Below the pieces are notes generated by a model, which was not told where the DNA came from, did no database searches, and saw only the letters and a program-made list of their open reading frames with translations. From Zeugodacus cucurbitae (taxonomy: Eukaryota > Arthropoda > Insecta > Diptera > Tephritidae): a stretch of 64,000 nt of DNA. Below are positions 47,343-59,274 of the stretch, in pieces. Within the stretch, counting starts at the first letter, position 1. Every line of letters starts with the position of its first letter. Where the stretch lies: NCBI RefSeq assembly GCF_028554725.1, contig NC_071672.1, positions 124,001-188,000 of the forward strand. The letters run 5' to 3'. Position numbers and translations under genes: made by a program.

Positions 47343-47787
47343 CTACACGTATATAAATAAACACCTGCCGCAATGTAAAAAATTTCAAAACCCAGCTATG
47401 ATATGCACAATACAATTGTATATATATTCAAACACTTGCAGTAATGTAAAAATACACAAAGCCAACTACAGAAAAAGTATACACGTACTGACAAACTTTA
47501 TCTACACGTACAATCGAACATATATTGAAAATGAAAATTTTTTATGAAAAACACACATATATACACACACGTATATATTAATATACTAATGCGTAAATAT
47601 GTATGCAAATGTGCTAAAAAACTACCACAAATCACAAACTAATACACAAATACTCAAAATGAATGTACTTACATCCAATGCTGAGGGCTCCCACACAAAA
47701 AAATACCAATTCACACAAAATTCACGACACAGAAAACGCACAGAAACGAAAACACGTCTGAACAATCTGAAATTCTACAATCGAATG

Positions 47788-47804
47788 AGTAGATAGGGAC
47801 AGTA

Positions 47805-47903
<99 letters not shown>

Positions 47904-47920
47904 ACTTGAATTTCTTCACT

Positions 47921-47959
<39 letters not shown>

Positions 47960-47970
47960 ACACCCGTTAG

Positions 47971-48012
<42 letters not shown>

Positions 48013-48480
48013 CAAGTCCGTGCCAGTTCTGAATTGATTGTTAATTGATAATCGTTATAATTAAATAATACCTTGCGATATAATTCTTATAAAATTTTAG
48101 CAAGAAAGTTCCACAATTGGCTACGTAACTACTATCCGGGGAACAAGAACCGAAATTCTCTATTTACCCAGAACAAGTACATAAACCATGGTATTGCTTC
48201 CCACTCAAGCCCGACTATCTCAATCTTCAGAGCCAATCCTTATCCCGAAGTTACGGATCTAATTTGCCGACTTCCCTTACCTACATTATTCTATCGACTA
48301 GAGACTCTTCACCTTGGAGACCAGCTGCGGATATTGGTACGGCCTGTTGAGAAGTTTGCGTAACCCCACCATAAATTTTCAAGGTCCGAGGAGAAAATAT
48401 CGACACACAGTAAATGTCATGCTCTTCTAGTCCATCTACCATATCTCTCTTCGAAAGACTTCCATGGTAGTACGACTATA

Positions 48481-48513
<33 letters not shown>

Positions 48514-49117
48514 ACGGGTTCTTTATGGTCGTTCCTGTTGCCAGGATGAGCACAAGGCCCATTTTTAATAACAAACGGATACTCAACAGGTTACGGAATT
48601 GGAACCGTATTCCCTTTCGTTCAAAATTATTCAAGTGTTTAATTGCTATGAAGAAAACATAATAATATATTCTCAACAATTCATTAAAACTTGAAAATTT
48701 TCGGCTTTCGCCTTGAACTTAGGACCGACTAACTCGTGATCAACCACTGTTCACACGAAACCCTTCTCCACTTCAGTCCTCCAAGGTCTCATTCGATTAT
48801 TTGCTACTACCACCAAGATCTGTACCAATGGCGGCTCCATGCAGGCTTACGCCAAACTCTTCTAAGCACACCATTGTACCCTCCTACTCACTAAAGTTTC
48901 AAAATTTATAATCCAACCGAAATTGTATTATAAATCATGTACTTTAGCGGTAATGTATAGGTATACAACTTAAGCGCCATCCATTTTAAGGGCTAGTTGC
49001 TTCGGCAGGTGACTTGTTACACACTCCTTAGCGGATTACGACTTCCATGTCCACCGTCCTGCTGTTTTAAGCATCCAACGCCTTTCATGGTATCTGCATG
49101 AGTTGTTAATTTGGGCA

Positions 49118-49148
<31 letters not shown>

Positions 49149-49330
49149 GCCAGTTCTGCTTACCAAAAGTGGCCCACTGGGCACATTATATCATAACCTC
49201 AACTTTCATATCAAGAAAGGTGAGGTTCTTACCCATTTAAAGTTTGAGAATAGGTATAGTCGTTTCGACCCTAAGGCCTCCAATCATTCGCTTTACCAGA
49301 TAAGATTATTTTACATAATATTTAAATGCA

Positions 49331-49365
<35 letters not shown>

Positions 49366-49438
49366 GATGGTTCGATTGGTCTTTCGCCCCTATACTCAAT
49401 TTTGACAATCGATTTGCACGTCAGAACTGTTTCGGTCT

Positions 49439-49472
<34 letters not shown>

Positions 49473-49696
49473 AGTATAGTTCACCATCTTTCGGGTCACA
49501 GCATATATGCTCAAGGTACGTTCCAGTTAGAGGTATAAATAATAATAAATTATCATTATACATAACTATATGGAACACCCCGGGATTGAATTAATAGTAA
49601 AATATTTCACTAAAAATTAATCCCATTATATAAAAGTTAAGTTAATTTCGCCATTAGGTTTAATATAACCCAATGACTTGCACATATGTTAGACTC

Positions 49697-49730
<34 letters not shown>

Positions 49731-50188
49731 TCCTGAATCTTTCGCATTGTTAATCATATAAATGCATACAATTAATATTGAAATCAATGATAATAATATT
49801 ATTGTAAAATTCAAAAGAATTTAAGCATTATATATGTAAAATCTATCAACACTTTATCAAATCATCAGTATTTATTCTATGTTAATAAGCTAAAAGCAAA
49901 TTAATTTGAATAAACTTAACACCAATGATTTTTTGATAAATATTTTATTATGTTAATAGATTACAATGTCCTTATATGAAAAAAATGCACACTATTACTA
50001 TAGTATTATAAATATCACAGTTATAATGATGAATTTTTCATAATGGATATTCAGGTTCATCGGGCTTAACCTCTAAGCAGTTTCACGTACTATTTAACTC
50101 TCTATTCAGTGTTCTTTTCAACTTTCCCTCACGGTACTTGTTTACTATCGGTCTCATGGTTATATTTAGTTTTAGATGGAGTTTACCA

Positions 50189-50223
<35 letters not shown>

Positions 50224-50503
50224 TTTGGAAATATCTTTCTAGTAATCATTAACGTTATACGGGCCTGGCACCCTCTATGGGTAAATGGCCTCATTTAAGA
50301 AGGACTTAAATCGTTAATTTCTCATACTAAATATTAAGATATTCCATACACTGCATCTCACATTTGCCATATAGACAAAGTGACTTAGTGCTGAACTATT
50401 TTCTTTTCGCTCGCCGCTACTAAGAAAATCCTTGTTAGTTTCTTTTCCTCCCCTCATTAATATGCTTAAATTCAGGGGGTAGTCCCATATGAATTGAGGT
50501 TGT
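47788..50503 (-). rRNA. 28S rRNA, 5' two-thirds, interrupted at the R1 site
   Basis: About 2.7 kb of large-subunit rRNA, from the conserved 5' block (near 50450-50503) through divergent domains to the R1 target at 47788-47801. The R2 target (ggctaccttaag, 47858-47869) lies just upstream and is uninterrupted. AT-rich stretches near 48600-48700 and 48895-48985 are candidates for expansion segments or the hidden-break region. The downstream third of 28S does not follow R1-6 or appear elsewhere in the window. Because its ITS2 also carries a Helitron, this copy is not expected to be functional. Confidence 0.94.
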
Positions 50504-50785
50504 ATAAAAATATTTATATTTATTTTATATTTTAGCTTTTTGCTATTTTAAAGAAACATACATAATTATTTCTTAACACCAATAATTTTCTAAATAATAA
50601 ATATTCAATCTTTTCATCCCGCGTACTACTTCATTATAACAACAATATTATTTTCTTGCTGTTTTACATTTAAGGCAATCCGAGAATAAAATAATATTTT
50701 ATGCTAGACGTTCCTCTAAATGTATATATTATTTGAAATAATATTGAAATTTTATTGTTTTTGGGAATACTAAGATTCTTATTTA
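50504..50785 (-). other. ITS2 segment up to Helitron insertion
   Basis: Matches 10476-10756 nearly completely; broken at the Helitron junction (gattcttattta followed by tctatatata). Confidence 0.9.
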
Positions 50786-51834
50786 TCTATATATATATAT
50801 AAAACAGTTACATTTCCTTGGTAATCTTATAACTCAAGAACCGCCGAGTCGATAGACACAATTTTAGAGTTCGTTCCTACCTATAAGGAGGTGGTTTGTG
50901 TGAAGTTTGTTTGGAATCGGTGCAGCCGTTCCTGAGTTTGACATTTTTTGTAAGTAAATACACTATACCAAAATCAAGTATTTTCAATACGATTTATCAA
51001 TTTTACATCGTGCTCTCATTGCGAACAGAATATTAATTTGCTGTCATTGTTTTTCAGTTGACAGTTTTCTTATGTGCTTTGAGTTCTTTTATATCTTGCT
51101 CTCATTTTGAACAAACATACTTTTGGTGAGTGTTAACCATGTGTTTCTTTTTTAATTGTATTTTAATTGCTTCATTTTTATATATATTCAATTGCCAAGC
51201 GTTACTTAATTTTCACAAATTTAATTTGATTTCCCTTTCCGGTGAGTGTTTTCTTTATTTGCACAATTGAGGTTATGTCCAGTGTGAGTGTATGTGAATT
51301 CATATTTCCACGCACACACAGATTTTTCTAGAAATAATTTTCAATGTATTGCTTTTACATTCAATTAGTCATACACTGTACTGAACGTTCACGTCAATCA
51401 AATGCTACAGCGTTAAATCGAAGATCACAAAGTGAAGAAGATCGTGTTCGACGAAATGAAATGGAAACACAACGACACAGACGGAGAACTCACTTGGATA
51501 ATAGCGAAGCACCAAGAAACCGTCGTACGACCGTTTATGATATACGTCAAATGGAACACGCGGCTTTCAATTACGATGCCAGATGAATATAGAATGTATA
51601 CATTGCAAAGCATTTAAATTCATAAACGAAACGCCTGGCATGTGTTGTGCTGGTGGGAAAGTCGAATTACCGGTGCTAGAACTTCCGCCAGAACCTTTGC
51701 ATTCATTGGTTTTTGGTAATTCGCCAACGTCAAAGCATTTCCTCTTAAATATTCAAAAATACAATTCATGCTTTCAAATGACATCTTTTGGAGCTACAAA
51801 TATTATAAAAGATGGATTTATGCCGACGTTTAAG

Positions 51835-51951
51835 GTGATTTCTTCGTGTGGAATTAGCAATATCATTTTTAATTTATGTGCCGTCCCAGTGTTCGATATT
51901 TTTAGAAATTAAGATCCGTTATCATCTATATATATTTCTCGACCGTTACAG
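51835..51951 (+). other. Intron in Helitron 1 Rep gene
   Basis: gtgatttcttcg ... cgaccgttacag; removal joins AAG to ATC in phase 0 and restores the family-conserved protein text across the junction, whereas read-through stops at once. The counterpart in Helitron 2 is 61797-61913. Confidence 0.8.
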
Positions 51952-52476
51952 ATCCAAGGTCAAATATACCATAGAGCTGGGTCTTTGCTACCATTACCAG
52001 ATGGTGATCATAAATTTTTGCAAATATATTTCATTGATGGTGAGAATCGTGATATAAATAAGCGCTGTGCAATTTCGACGAATACGAGAAGATCAATCGT
52101 GATTGAATTGTAAACATTTTTTCATCAACACAATGAATTGGTGAAATTGTTTAAAGTGGCACTGGAACGGATGCCCTTCGATGGCCACAAAATCATAATA
52201 AAAGCCGATAAAACACAAATTGGGGAGCACACCAGACGATTCAATGCACCAATGATTGAAGAAGTAGCCATTGTTGTGGTTGGCGAACAGTTTTTTCAGT
52301 CACGAGACATTGTTTTGTATCGTAGAAATGAGAACTTACAACGTATTTCAGAACTCCATCGCTGTTATGATGCATTGCAATACCCCATTTTGTTCTGGAG
52401 AAGGGACGATGGCTATCACATCAACATACCAATGATAAATCCAACAACTGGTACATATACATTTTATTTTGTTTAA

Positions 52477-52561
52477 CACGTTCGCGTTCGCGGGAATTCC
52501 CGCAATTGTTTTATTGAAGGAAACATGAATGACGGGAATTCCCGCAATTTACGCGAATGTG
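52477..52561. mobile_element. 85-bp piggyBac-like MITE in Helitron 1
   Basis: Ends CACGTTCGCGT (52477-52487) and ACGCGAATGTG (52551-52561) are inverted repeats matching 10 of 11. They are flanked by TTAA (52473-52476) and CTAA (52562-52565), the TTAA-type target of piggyBac. Inside are two cgggaattcccgcaatt palindromic blocks. It sits in a region where the Rep coding text is interrupted, possibly within an intron bounded near 52451 and 52611. Confidence 0.6.
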
Positions 52562-54354
52562 CTAAATATGATTTATAAATCATTTTCATACGATAATTAA
52601 TTTTTGCAATACAGGTCTAGAATCAACAAAAAAAGTCAGTGCGATGAATTTTTATTCGTACCGATGATAAGCCCTCAAGAAACAAATTTTATTTTGCGAT
52701 GCAATCAACTTTCGCATCAATATATCGTCGATATGTACGCCAAAATTGAAAGTGAGCTATTAAATTTCATCCGTTACAATCAAGCCCGATTAAGATCAGA
52801 GGAATACATACATTTGCGTGACGCAATAATCAATGAAGTAAATGTGAATGATATCGGCCGTTTAACAATTTTACCATCATCATATGTTGGTAGCCCACGT
52901 CATATGCATGAATATACGCAAGATGCGATGGCATATGTACGAAATTATGGACGACCGGATCTATTCATAACATTTACGTGCAACCCGAAGTGGGTCGATG
53001 TGTCTGATTGTTTACTTGATGGTCAGGTGCCAAAAGATCGGCATGACATAACTGCCCGTGTATTCCAACAAAAATTGAAAAAATTAATGGATCTGATTGT
53101 CAAACTCCGTGTATTTGGAGAAGTGCGGTACTTTATGTATACCATCGAGTGGCAAAAAAGAGGCTTACCTCACGCACATATTTTGATTTGGTGCGTAAAC
53201 AAAATAACCCCTGATATGATTGATACCGTCATATCGGCCGAAATTCCAGATCAAACCATCGACCCAGGATTATTCGAAGTTGTCACGAAAAATATGATTC
53301 ACGGTCCCTGTGGTGATATTAATCAATTAATTCACTTTGTATGATTGATGGTAAATGTTCGAAACGTTTTCCAAAGCAATTGATTGCTGAAACAATTACA
53401 GGTGATGATGGATATCCACGGTATCGTCGACGATGAACTGAAGACAACGGTAAATCAACTGTAATTAAAATTAAAAGTCAAGATGTTGAAATCGATAACC
53501 GGTGGATAGTTCCGTACTCACCGATGCTGTCAAAAATGTTCAACGCTCACATCAATGTGGAATATTGAAATTCTGTATAATCAATCAAATATATTTGCAA
53601 GTATGTGAATAAGGGCAGCGATATGGCTGTTTCTGGAGTGGCTCCTGAGAATAATCATGACGAAATTTTGCAGTACCAAATGGGGCGCTATTTTAGTAGG
53701 AATGAAGCTGTATGGCGTATTTTATCGTTTCCAATTCATGACAGACATCCGGTTGTTGTACATTTGGCAGTTCATCTTGAAAACGGCCAACGTGTTTACT
53801 ACACTGCTGCAAATGCCGAACAAAGAGTAGTAGAGCCACCAGTAACTACACTGACAGCTTATTTCCAGTTATGTGAAACTGATGAATTTTCCAGGACTTT
53901 GCTATATTCGAAAGTGCCTCACTATTTCACATGGAATGCATCAACAAAAAAATTTCAACGTCGTATTTTTCGAACAGATGCTTTGGGACGCATTTATACA
54001 GTTATTCCAGCTAATGTTGAATGTTTTTACCTTAGACTTTTGTTGGTGAACGTACATGGACCTCAATCATTCCAACATTTACGAACTGTTAATGGTCAAT
54101 TGTGCGCAACATACCGTGAAGCATGTCAACACTTGCATTTGCTGGAAGATGATACGCATTGGGATGCTACGCTTTGTGATGCATCAATTGTTTCTCCACC
54201 AATTCAAATTCGTATGTTATTTGTGATCATAACATCAACATGTTTTCCATCAAATCCACTGGAATTGTGGAATAAATACAAAGATTTCATTGCTGAAGAC
54301 ATTTTGATTCGACTTCGACATCGTTCCAATGATCCTGGTTTGCTGCTGACATTG

Positions 54355-57300
54355 TATGTATGTGATTGGCGTTGCAACCGTTTAGCCGGTTATAGCCGAA
54401 TCGACGATAGTGCGCCACCTATCTCTCTCCTTCGCAGTTCGGCGCCAGTTGGAGATCCCAAGTTTAACCAGGTCGCTCTCCACCTGGTCCCTCCAACGGA
54501 GTGGAGGCCTTCCCCTTCCTCGGCTTCCTCCGGCGGGTACTGCATCGAACACTTTCAGGGCTGGAGTGTTTTCGTCCATTCGGACAACATGACCTAGCCA
54601 GCGTAGCCGCTGTCTTTTTATTCGCTGAACTATGTCAATGTCGTCGTATAACTCGTACAGCTCATCGTTCCATCGTCTGCGGTATTCGCCGTTGCCAATG
54701 TTCTGAGGACCATAAATCTTGCGCAAAATTTTCCTCTCGAAAACTCCTAGTGTCGTCTCATCTGATGTTGACATCGTCCAAGCTTCGGCACCGTAAAGCA
54801 GGACGGGAATGATAAGCGACTTGTAGAGCTTGATTTTGGTTCGTCGAGAGAGGACTTTACTGTTCAATTGCCTACTCAGTCCAAAGTAGCACCTGTTGGC
54901 AAGAGTTATTCTACGCTGGATTTCGAGGCTGACATTGTTCGTGTTGTTGATGCTGGTTCCCAGGTATACGAAATTATCTACGACCTCGAAGTTATGACTG
55001 TCAACAGTGACGTGGGAGCCAAGACGCGAATGCGCCGACTGTTTGTTTGATGACAGGAGATATTTCGTCTTGTCCTCATTCACCTCCAGACCCATTCGCT
55101 TCGCCTCCTTATCCATGCGGGAAAAAGCAGAACAAACGGCGCGGTTGTTGCTTCCGATGATATCAATATCATCGGCGTACGCCAGGAGCTGTACACTCTT
55201 GTAGAAGATTGTACCTTCTCGGTTTAGCTCTGCAGCTCTTATAATTTTTTCCAGCATCAGGTTAAAGAAGTCGCACGATAGTGAGTCACCTTGTCTGAAA
55301 CCTCGTTTGGTATCGAACGGCTCGGAGAGGTCCTTCCCAATCATGACGGAGCTTTTGGTGTTGCTCAACGTCAATTTACACAGTCGTATTAGTTTTGCGG
55401 GGATACCAAATTCAGACATCGCGGCGTAAAGGCAACTCCTTTTCGTGCTGTCGAAAGCAGCTTTAAAATCGACAAAAAGGTGGTGTGTGTCGATCCTCTT
55501 TTCTCGGGTCTTTTCCAAGATTTGGCGCATGGTGAATATCTGGTCAGTTGTCGATTTTCCAGGTCTAAAGCCACACTGATAAGGTCCAATCAGTTTGTTG
55601 ACGGTGGGCTTTAGTCTTTCATACAATACGCTCGATAGAACCTTGTATGCGATATTTAGGAGGCTGATCCCACGGTAATTGGCGCAGATTGTGGGATCTC
55701 CCTTTTTATGGATTGGGCAGAGCACACTGAGATTCCAATCGTCAGGCATGCTTTCTTCCGACCATATTCTGCAAAGAAGCTGATGCATGCACCTTATCAG
55801 TTCTTCGCCGCCGTATTTGAATAGTTCTGCCGGTAATCTATCGGCCCCCGCTGCTTTGTTGTTCTTCAAGCGGGTAATTGCTATTCGAATTTCTTCATGG
55901 TCGGGTAATGGAACATCTGTTCCATCGTCATCGATTGGGGGATCGGGTTCGCCATCTCCTGTTGTTGTACTCTCACTGCCATTCAGCAGGTCGGAGAAGT
56001 GTTCCCTCCATAATCCCAGTATGCCCTGGACATCGGTTACCAGATTACCACCTTGGTCTCTACATGAGGATGCTCCGGTCTTGAAACCTTCGTTAAGTCG
56101 CTTCATTTTTTCATAAAATTTTCGAGCATTCCCTCTGTCTGCCAGCTTCTCAAGCTCTTCGTACTCACGCATTTCGGCCTCTTTCTTTTTTTGTCTGCAA
56201 ATGCGTCTCGCTTCCCTCTTCAGCTCTCGGTATCTATCCCATCCCGCACGTGTTGTGGTCGTTTGCAATGTTGCGAGGTAGGCAGTCTGTTTTCTCTCCG
56301 CTGCGAGACGGCACTCCTCATCGTACCAGCTTGTTTTTTGTCGTTGCCGAAAACCAATTGTTTCGGCTGCAGCGGTACGCAGTGAGTTTGAGATGCCGTT
56401 CCACAGTTCCCTTATACCGAGATGCTGATGAGTGCTCTCAGAGAGCAGGAGTGCAAGTCGAGTAGAGTATTGCGTGGCTGTCTGTTGCGATTGCAGCTTT
56501 TCGACGTCGAACCTTCCTTGTGTTTGTTGACGGGCATTCTTTGCTGCACAGAGGCGGGTGCGTATCTTCGCTGCGACCAGATAATGGTCCGAGTCTATAT
56601 TTGGTCCTCAGAGCGTACGCACGTCTCAAACACAGGAGACATGTCTTCCGTCTATCACAACGTGATCGATTTGGTTCCGCGTGTTTCGATCAGGAGACAG
56701 CCAAGTAGCTTGATGTATTTTCTTATGCTGGAATCTGGTACTACAGACGACCATATTTCGGGCCCCAGCGAAGTCGATCAGCCTCAGGCCGTTTGGCGAT
56801 GTTTCGTCATGGAGGCTGAATTTTCCGACTGTTGTGCCAAAGACACCTTCTTTACCCACCCTGGCGTTAAAATCACCAAGCACGACTTTTACATCGTGGC
56901 GGGGGCAGCGCTCATAGGTGCGTTCTAGGCGCTCATAGAAAGCATCTTTGGTCACATCGTCCTTCTCTTCCGTTGGGGCGTGGGCGCAAATCAGCGATAT
57001 GTTGAAGAACCTCGCTTTGATGCGGATTGTGGCTAGACGTTCATCCACCGGGGTGAATGCCAGGACTCTGCGACGGAGTCTCTCTCCCACCACAAATCCA
57101 ACACCAAATTTGCGCTCCTTTATATGGCCGCTGTAGTAGATGTCACAAGGACCCACCTTCTTCCGTCCTTGTCCCGTCCATCGCACTTCTTGGATGGCGG
57201 TGATGTCAGCCTTAAGTCGTATGAGGACATCAACCAGCTGGGCAGAGGCACCTTCCCAATTAAGGGTCCGGACATTCCAGGTGCATGCCCTTATATCATT

Positions 57301-57614
57301 ATCCTTAAAACGTTTGCAGGGGTCGTCATCAAAAGGGGGGTGTCTCACCGAGGCTTTCGTAGATTTTTCATTGGGGGGTGTTTTTATGTGGTGGGTCCCA
57401 AACCCTACGCACAACCGCATAAGCGGGCTTCGCCTTCTCACTTTAGCTCGCCTTCAAACGGATGTCTGTTGGCTACCCAGAGGATACTTGGTCTAAAACC
57501 GGAAGTCGTGAGCTGCTTGAACCATGTGGAGAAGAATCGTTTCTGGCCACTCCCAAGTGAGTGACAATCAAAAACTTTCCTCACTTGCGTGAACTTCTAC
57601 ACATGATCCCATCC
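54355..57614 (-). mobile_element. RTE-type non-LTR retrotransposon nested in Helitron 1
   Basis: 3,260 bp flanked by a perfect 15-bp target duplication ttgctgctgacattg (54340-54354 and 57615-57629), which splits the Helitron coding text at LLLTL. The 3' end (left side) is short, without poly-A, ending in ...CACATACATA on the minus strand, as in RTE elements. One long ORF encodes endonuclease and RT. It is much less damaged than the host Helitron or the R1 elements, so it is a comparatively young insertion. Confidence 0.94.
54382..57441 (-). pseudogene. RTE ORF (APE endonuclease-reverse transcriptase), two adjacent TGA codons
   Basis: One frame of about 1,019 codons, open except for TGA at 56626-56628 and TGA at about 56608-56610, six codons apart. 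The N-terminal APE endonuclease (57441-56630) has RACTWNVRTLNWEG, IQEVRW, VVLGDFNARVG and NQIDHVVIDGRH. The region after the stops continues with NIDSDHYLV. The RT follows: IPCC-like core with NYRGISLLN, QCGFRPGKSTTDQ, HHLFVDFKAAFD, QGDSLSCDFFN and LLAYADDIDIIG, then the RTE-typical tail (LLYGAEAW, RKILRKIYGP, RLRWLGHVVRM). Length and motifs fit the RTE clade. It would nick target DNA and copy its RNA. The two stops prevent full translation unless read through. Confidence 0.92.
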
Positions 57615-57629
57615 TTGCTGCTGACATTG

Positions 57630-59183
57630 GAAATGTATAATGAAGCCTTGATAATGATCGAAGATTTGTGCCTCACGATTGCAAATTAGGCATTAGGGCA
57701 ATTAGGATTGACTCCACCAAATCGTCCAATGCATGATTTATTTGAACGAGAATTGCAACGCGAACTGCAATTCGATCGTAATGAATTGCGCGCGTTCGTA
57801 CAAACGTATACTCCACAATTAAATGATCAACAAAAATATGTATATGACACAGTGATGCAAGCTGACAATGACAACACTGGTGGATTGTATTTTTTGGATG
57901 CACCTGGCGGCACTGGAAAAACATTTTTGATTTCATTAATACTGGCAACGATTCAGTCGGTACAAAAAATCGCATTGGCACTTGCTTCTTCCGGAATTGC
58001 ATCTACATTACTTAATGGCGGCCGCACAGCACATTCCGCCTTGAAATTGCCATTGAACATGCAAGCAATTGAAACACCAACATGCAATATTTCAAGTATT
58101 TCTGGAATGGCTAAAGTCTTGCAACAAACATCCATTATTTTATGGGACGAATGTCCAATGGCCCATAAAAAATCTTTGGAAGCCTTAAATCGAACATTAC
58201 AAGATTTGAGACGGAGTTTACAGCTGTTTGGCGGTGCATTAATATTGTTATCTGGTGATTTTCGTCAAACGTTGCCTGTTATTCCGAGATCAAAACCAGC
58301 TGATGAAATTAATGCATGTTTGAAAAGTTCATTTTTGTGGGCACACGTACAAATGCTTTCGTTGACGACCAATATACGTGTGCGTCTTCAAAATGATTCT
58401 TCAGCACGTGAGTTTTCAAAGCAATTGCTGAAGATTGGCGATGGAAAAATGGCAAGTGATCAAAATGGGTTTATCACGTTACCGAATAATTTTTCAATAA
58501 TTGTATCATCAAAAGAAGAACTCATTGATCGCGTTTTTCCAAATATTGCTCAAAATTATAATAACCATGATTGGTTACGAGAACGTGCAATTTTAGCACC
58601 AAAAAATGTCAATGTCAATGAAATCAAATTCCACATCCAGGAAAAATTGTCAGGTAATTCGGAAACGTATAAATCCATTGATACTGCTATGAATGATGAA
58701 GACGCAGTCAATTATCCGGTTGAATTTATAAATTCTTTGGGACCACCAGGCATACCACCGCACAATTTGAATTTGAAAGTTGGTTCATCGATTATACTTC
58801 TTCGAAATCTTAATACACCGAAACTTTGTAATGGGACGAGACTTTCAGTGAAGAAATTGATGTCAAATTTAATTCAAGCAACAATTCTCACTGGCAAAGC
58901 AAAAGGTGAAATTGTACTAATACCGCGCATCCCATTAATAATAACGGACATGCCATTCGAATTTAAACGTCTTCAATTTCCTGTTCGGCTATCTTTTGCT
59001 ATGACCGTCAACAAAGCCCAAGGGCAAACGCTCCAGGTGTGTGGAGTTAATTTAGAGGAAGCTTGCTTTTCTCACGGTCAACTGTACGTTTCATGTTTGA
59101 GAGTTGGAGCCACGAAAAATTTGTTTATTTATGCACCACAAAATAAAACAAAAAATGTTGTGTATACAATTGTATCAAATTGA
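57630..59183 (+). pseudogene. Helitron 1 PIF1-type helicase portion (491-codon open frame)
   Basis: Continuation of the Helitron protein after the RTE insertion: EMYNEALIMIEDLCLTIAN, a TAG stop near 57687, then an uninterrupted frame 57708-59183. The helicase has Walker A APGGTGKTF (residues about 65-73), Walker B IILWDE (about 143-148), ILLSGDFRQTLPVI, and the C-terminal PIF1 motifs MTVNKAQGQTL and HGQLYVSCLRVG near the end. It would unwind the displaced strand during rolling-circle transposition. The start at 57708 is a TTG within the exon, so this is not an independent gene. The well-preserved frame contrasts with the broken Rep half. Confidence 0.92.
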
Positions 59184-59274
59184 ACATTGCTTTTCTTTTT
59201 CATTATTGTGTTAAGAAATCAAATCTTTTAAGCAACAAATTTTTTGCGTAGAGAAGCGCGCCGGGTAACGCTAG

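Larger units (their letters stand above)
42173..47787 (-). mobile_element. R1-6: full-length dead R1 inserted directly in 28S
   Basis: The only copy whose 5' end sits on a substantial 28S gene: 28S runs 50503 to 47788 and ends in TGTCCCTATCTACT exactly at the R1 site. The 5' UTR (47787 to about 46952) is type B, unlike R1-1 and R1-3. It includes a triplicated cctgtgctcgaaaaca-like repeat (about 47110-47155) and a small RTE fragment. ORF1 is broken and ORF2 has three nonsense codons plus loss of an RT catalytic Asp. Confidence 0.93.
51344..54339 (+). pseudogene. Helitron 1 RepHel protein, Rep (HUH nuclease) portion, broken
   Basis: Exon 1 region 51344-51834: an Arg-rich N-terminus (RRNEMETQRHRRR) and a zinc-finger-like CIHCKAFKF / GMCCAGGKV with the Helitron block PPEPLHSLVFG. 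A 117-nt GT-AG intron (51835-51951) joins FMPTFK to IQGQIYHRAG in frame. Next come the conserved middle region (52138 onward) and the Rep core, with RPDLFITFTCNPKW and the HUH motif GLPHAHILIW near 53160-53190. The tyrosine motif KYICKYVNKG lies near 53587-53610. Damage: a stop after IVIEL near 52112, a frameshift after NFYSYR near 52655, a frameshift/stop near 53340, and stops near 53435, 53566 and 53577. Rep would nick and join single strands for rolling-circle transposition. Copy 2 shares these lesions. Confidence 0.92.
50786..59274 (+). mobile_element. Helitron 1, autonomous-type, inserted in ITS2
   Basis: Rolling-circle transposon. The 5' end is TCTATATATATATA at 50786 and the 3' end gcgcgccgggtaacgCTAG at 59256-59274, with GC-rich terminal sequence before CTAG as is usual for insect Helitrons. 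It interrupts ITS2: left flank gattcttattta, right flank tttattataaaatttcg, against uninterrupted gattcttatttattataaaa near 10750. The flanks share ttta, which is unexpected because Helitrons do not make target duplications; an ITS2 length variant may explain it. It encodes Rep and PIF1-type helicase parts in order, with a nested RTE (54355-57614) and a MITE. About 5.2 kb remains without the RTE. Confidence 0.93.

Noticed and set aside
19801..47787. Telomere-specific TRAS/SART array
   Set aside because: These R1-clade relatives insert in TTAGG repeats. Here every junction is the 28S R1 target and no telomeric repeat is seen.
47858..47869. R2 retrotransposon insertion
   Set aside because: The R2 target ggctaccttaag is uninterrupted, and no R2-type protein (single ORF with restriction-like endonuclease) is present.
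48073..48363. 96-codon frame
   Set aside because: Inside 28S rRNA, antisense.
56422..56928. 168-codon plus-strand frame and others at 54501-54812, 57124-57564
   Set aside because: Antisense to the RTE endonuclease/RT ORF, which has clear domain motifs on the minus strand.
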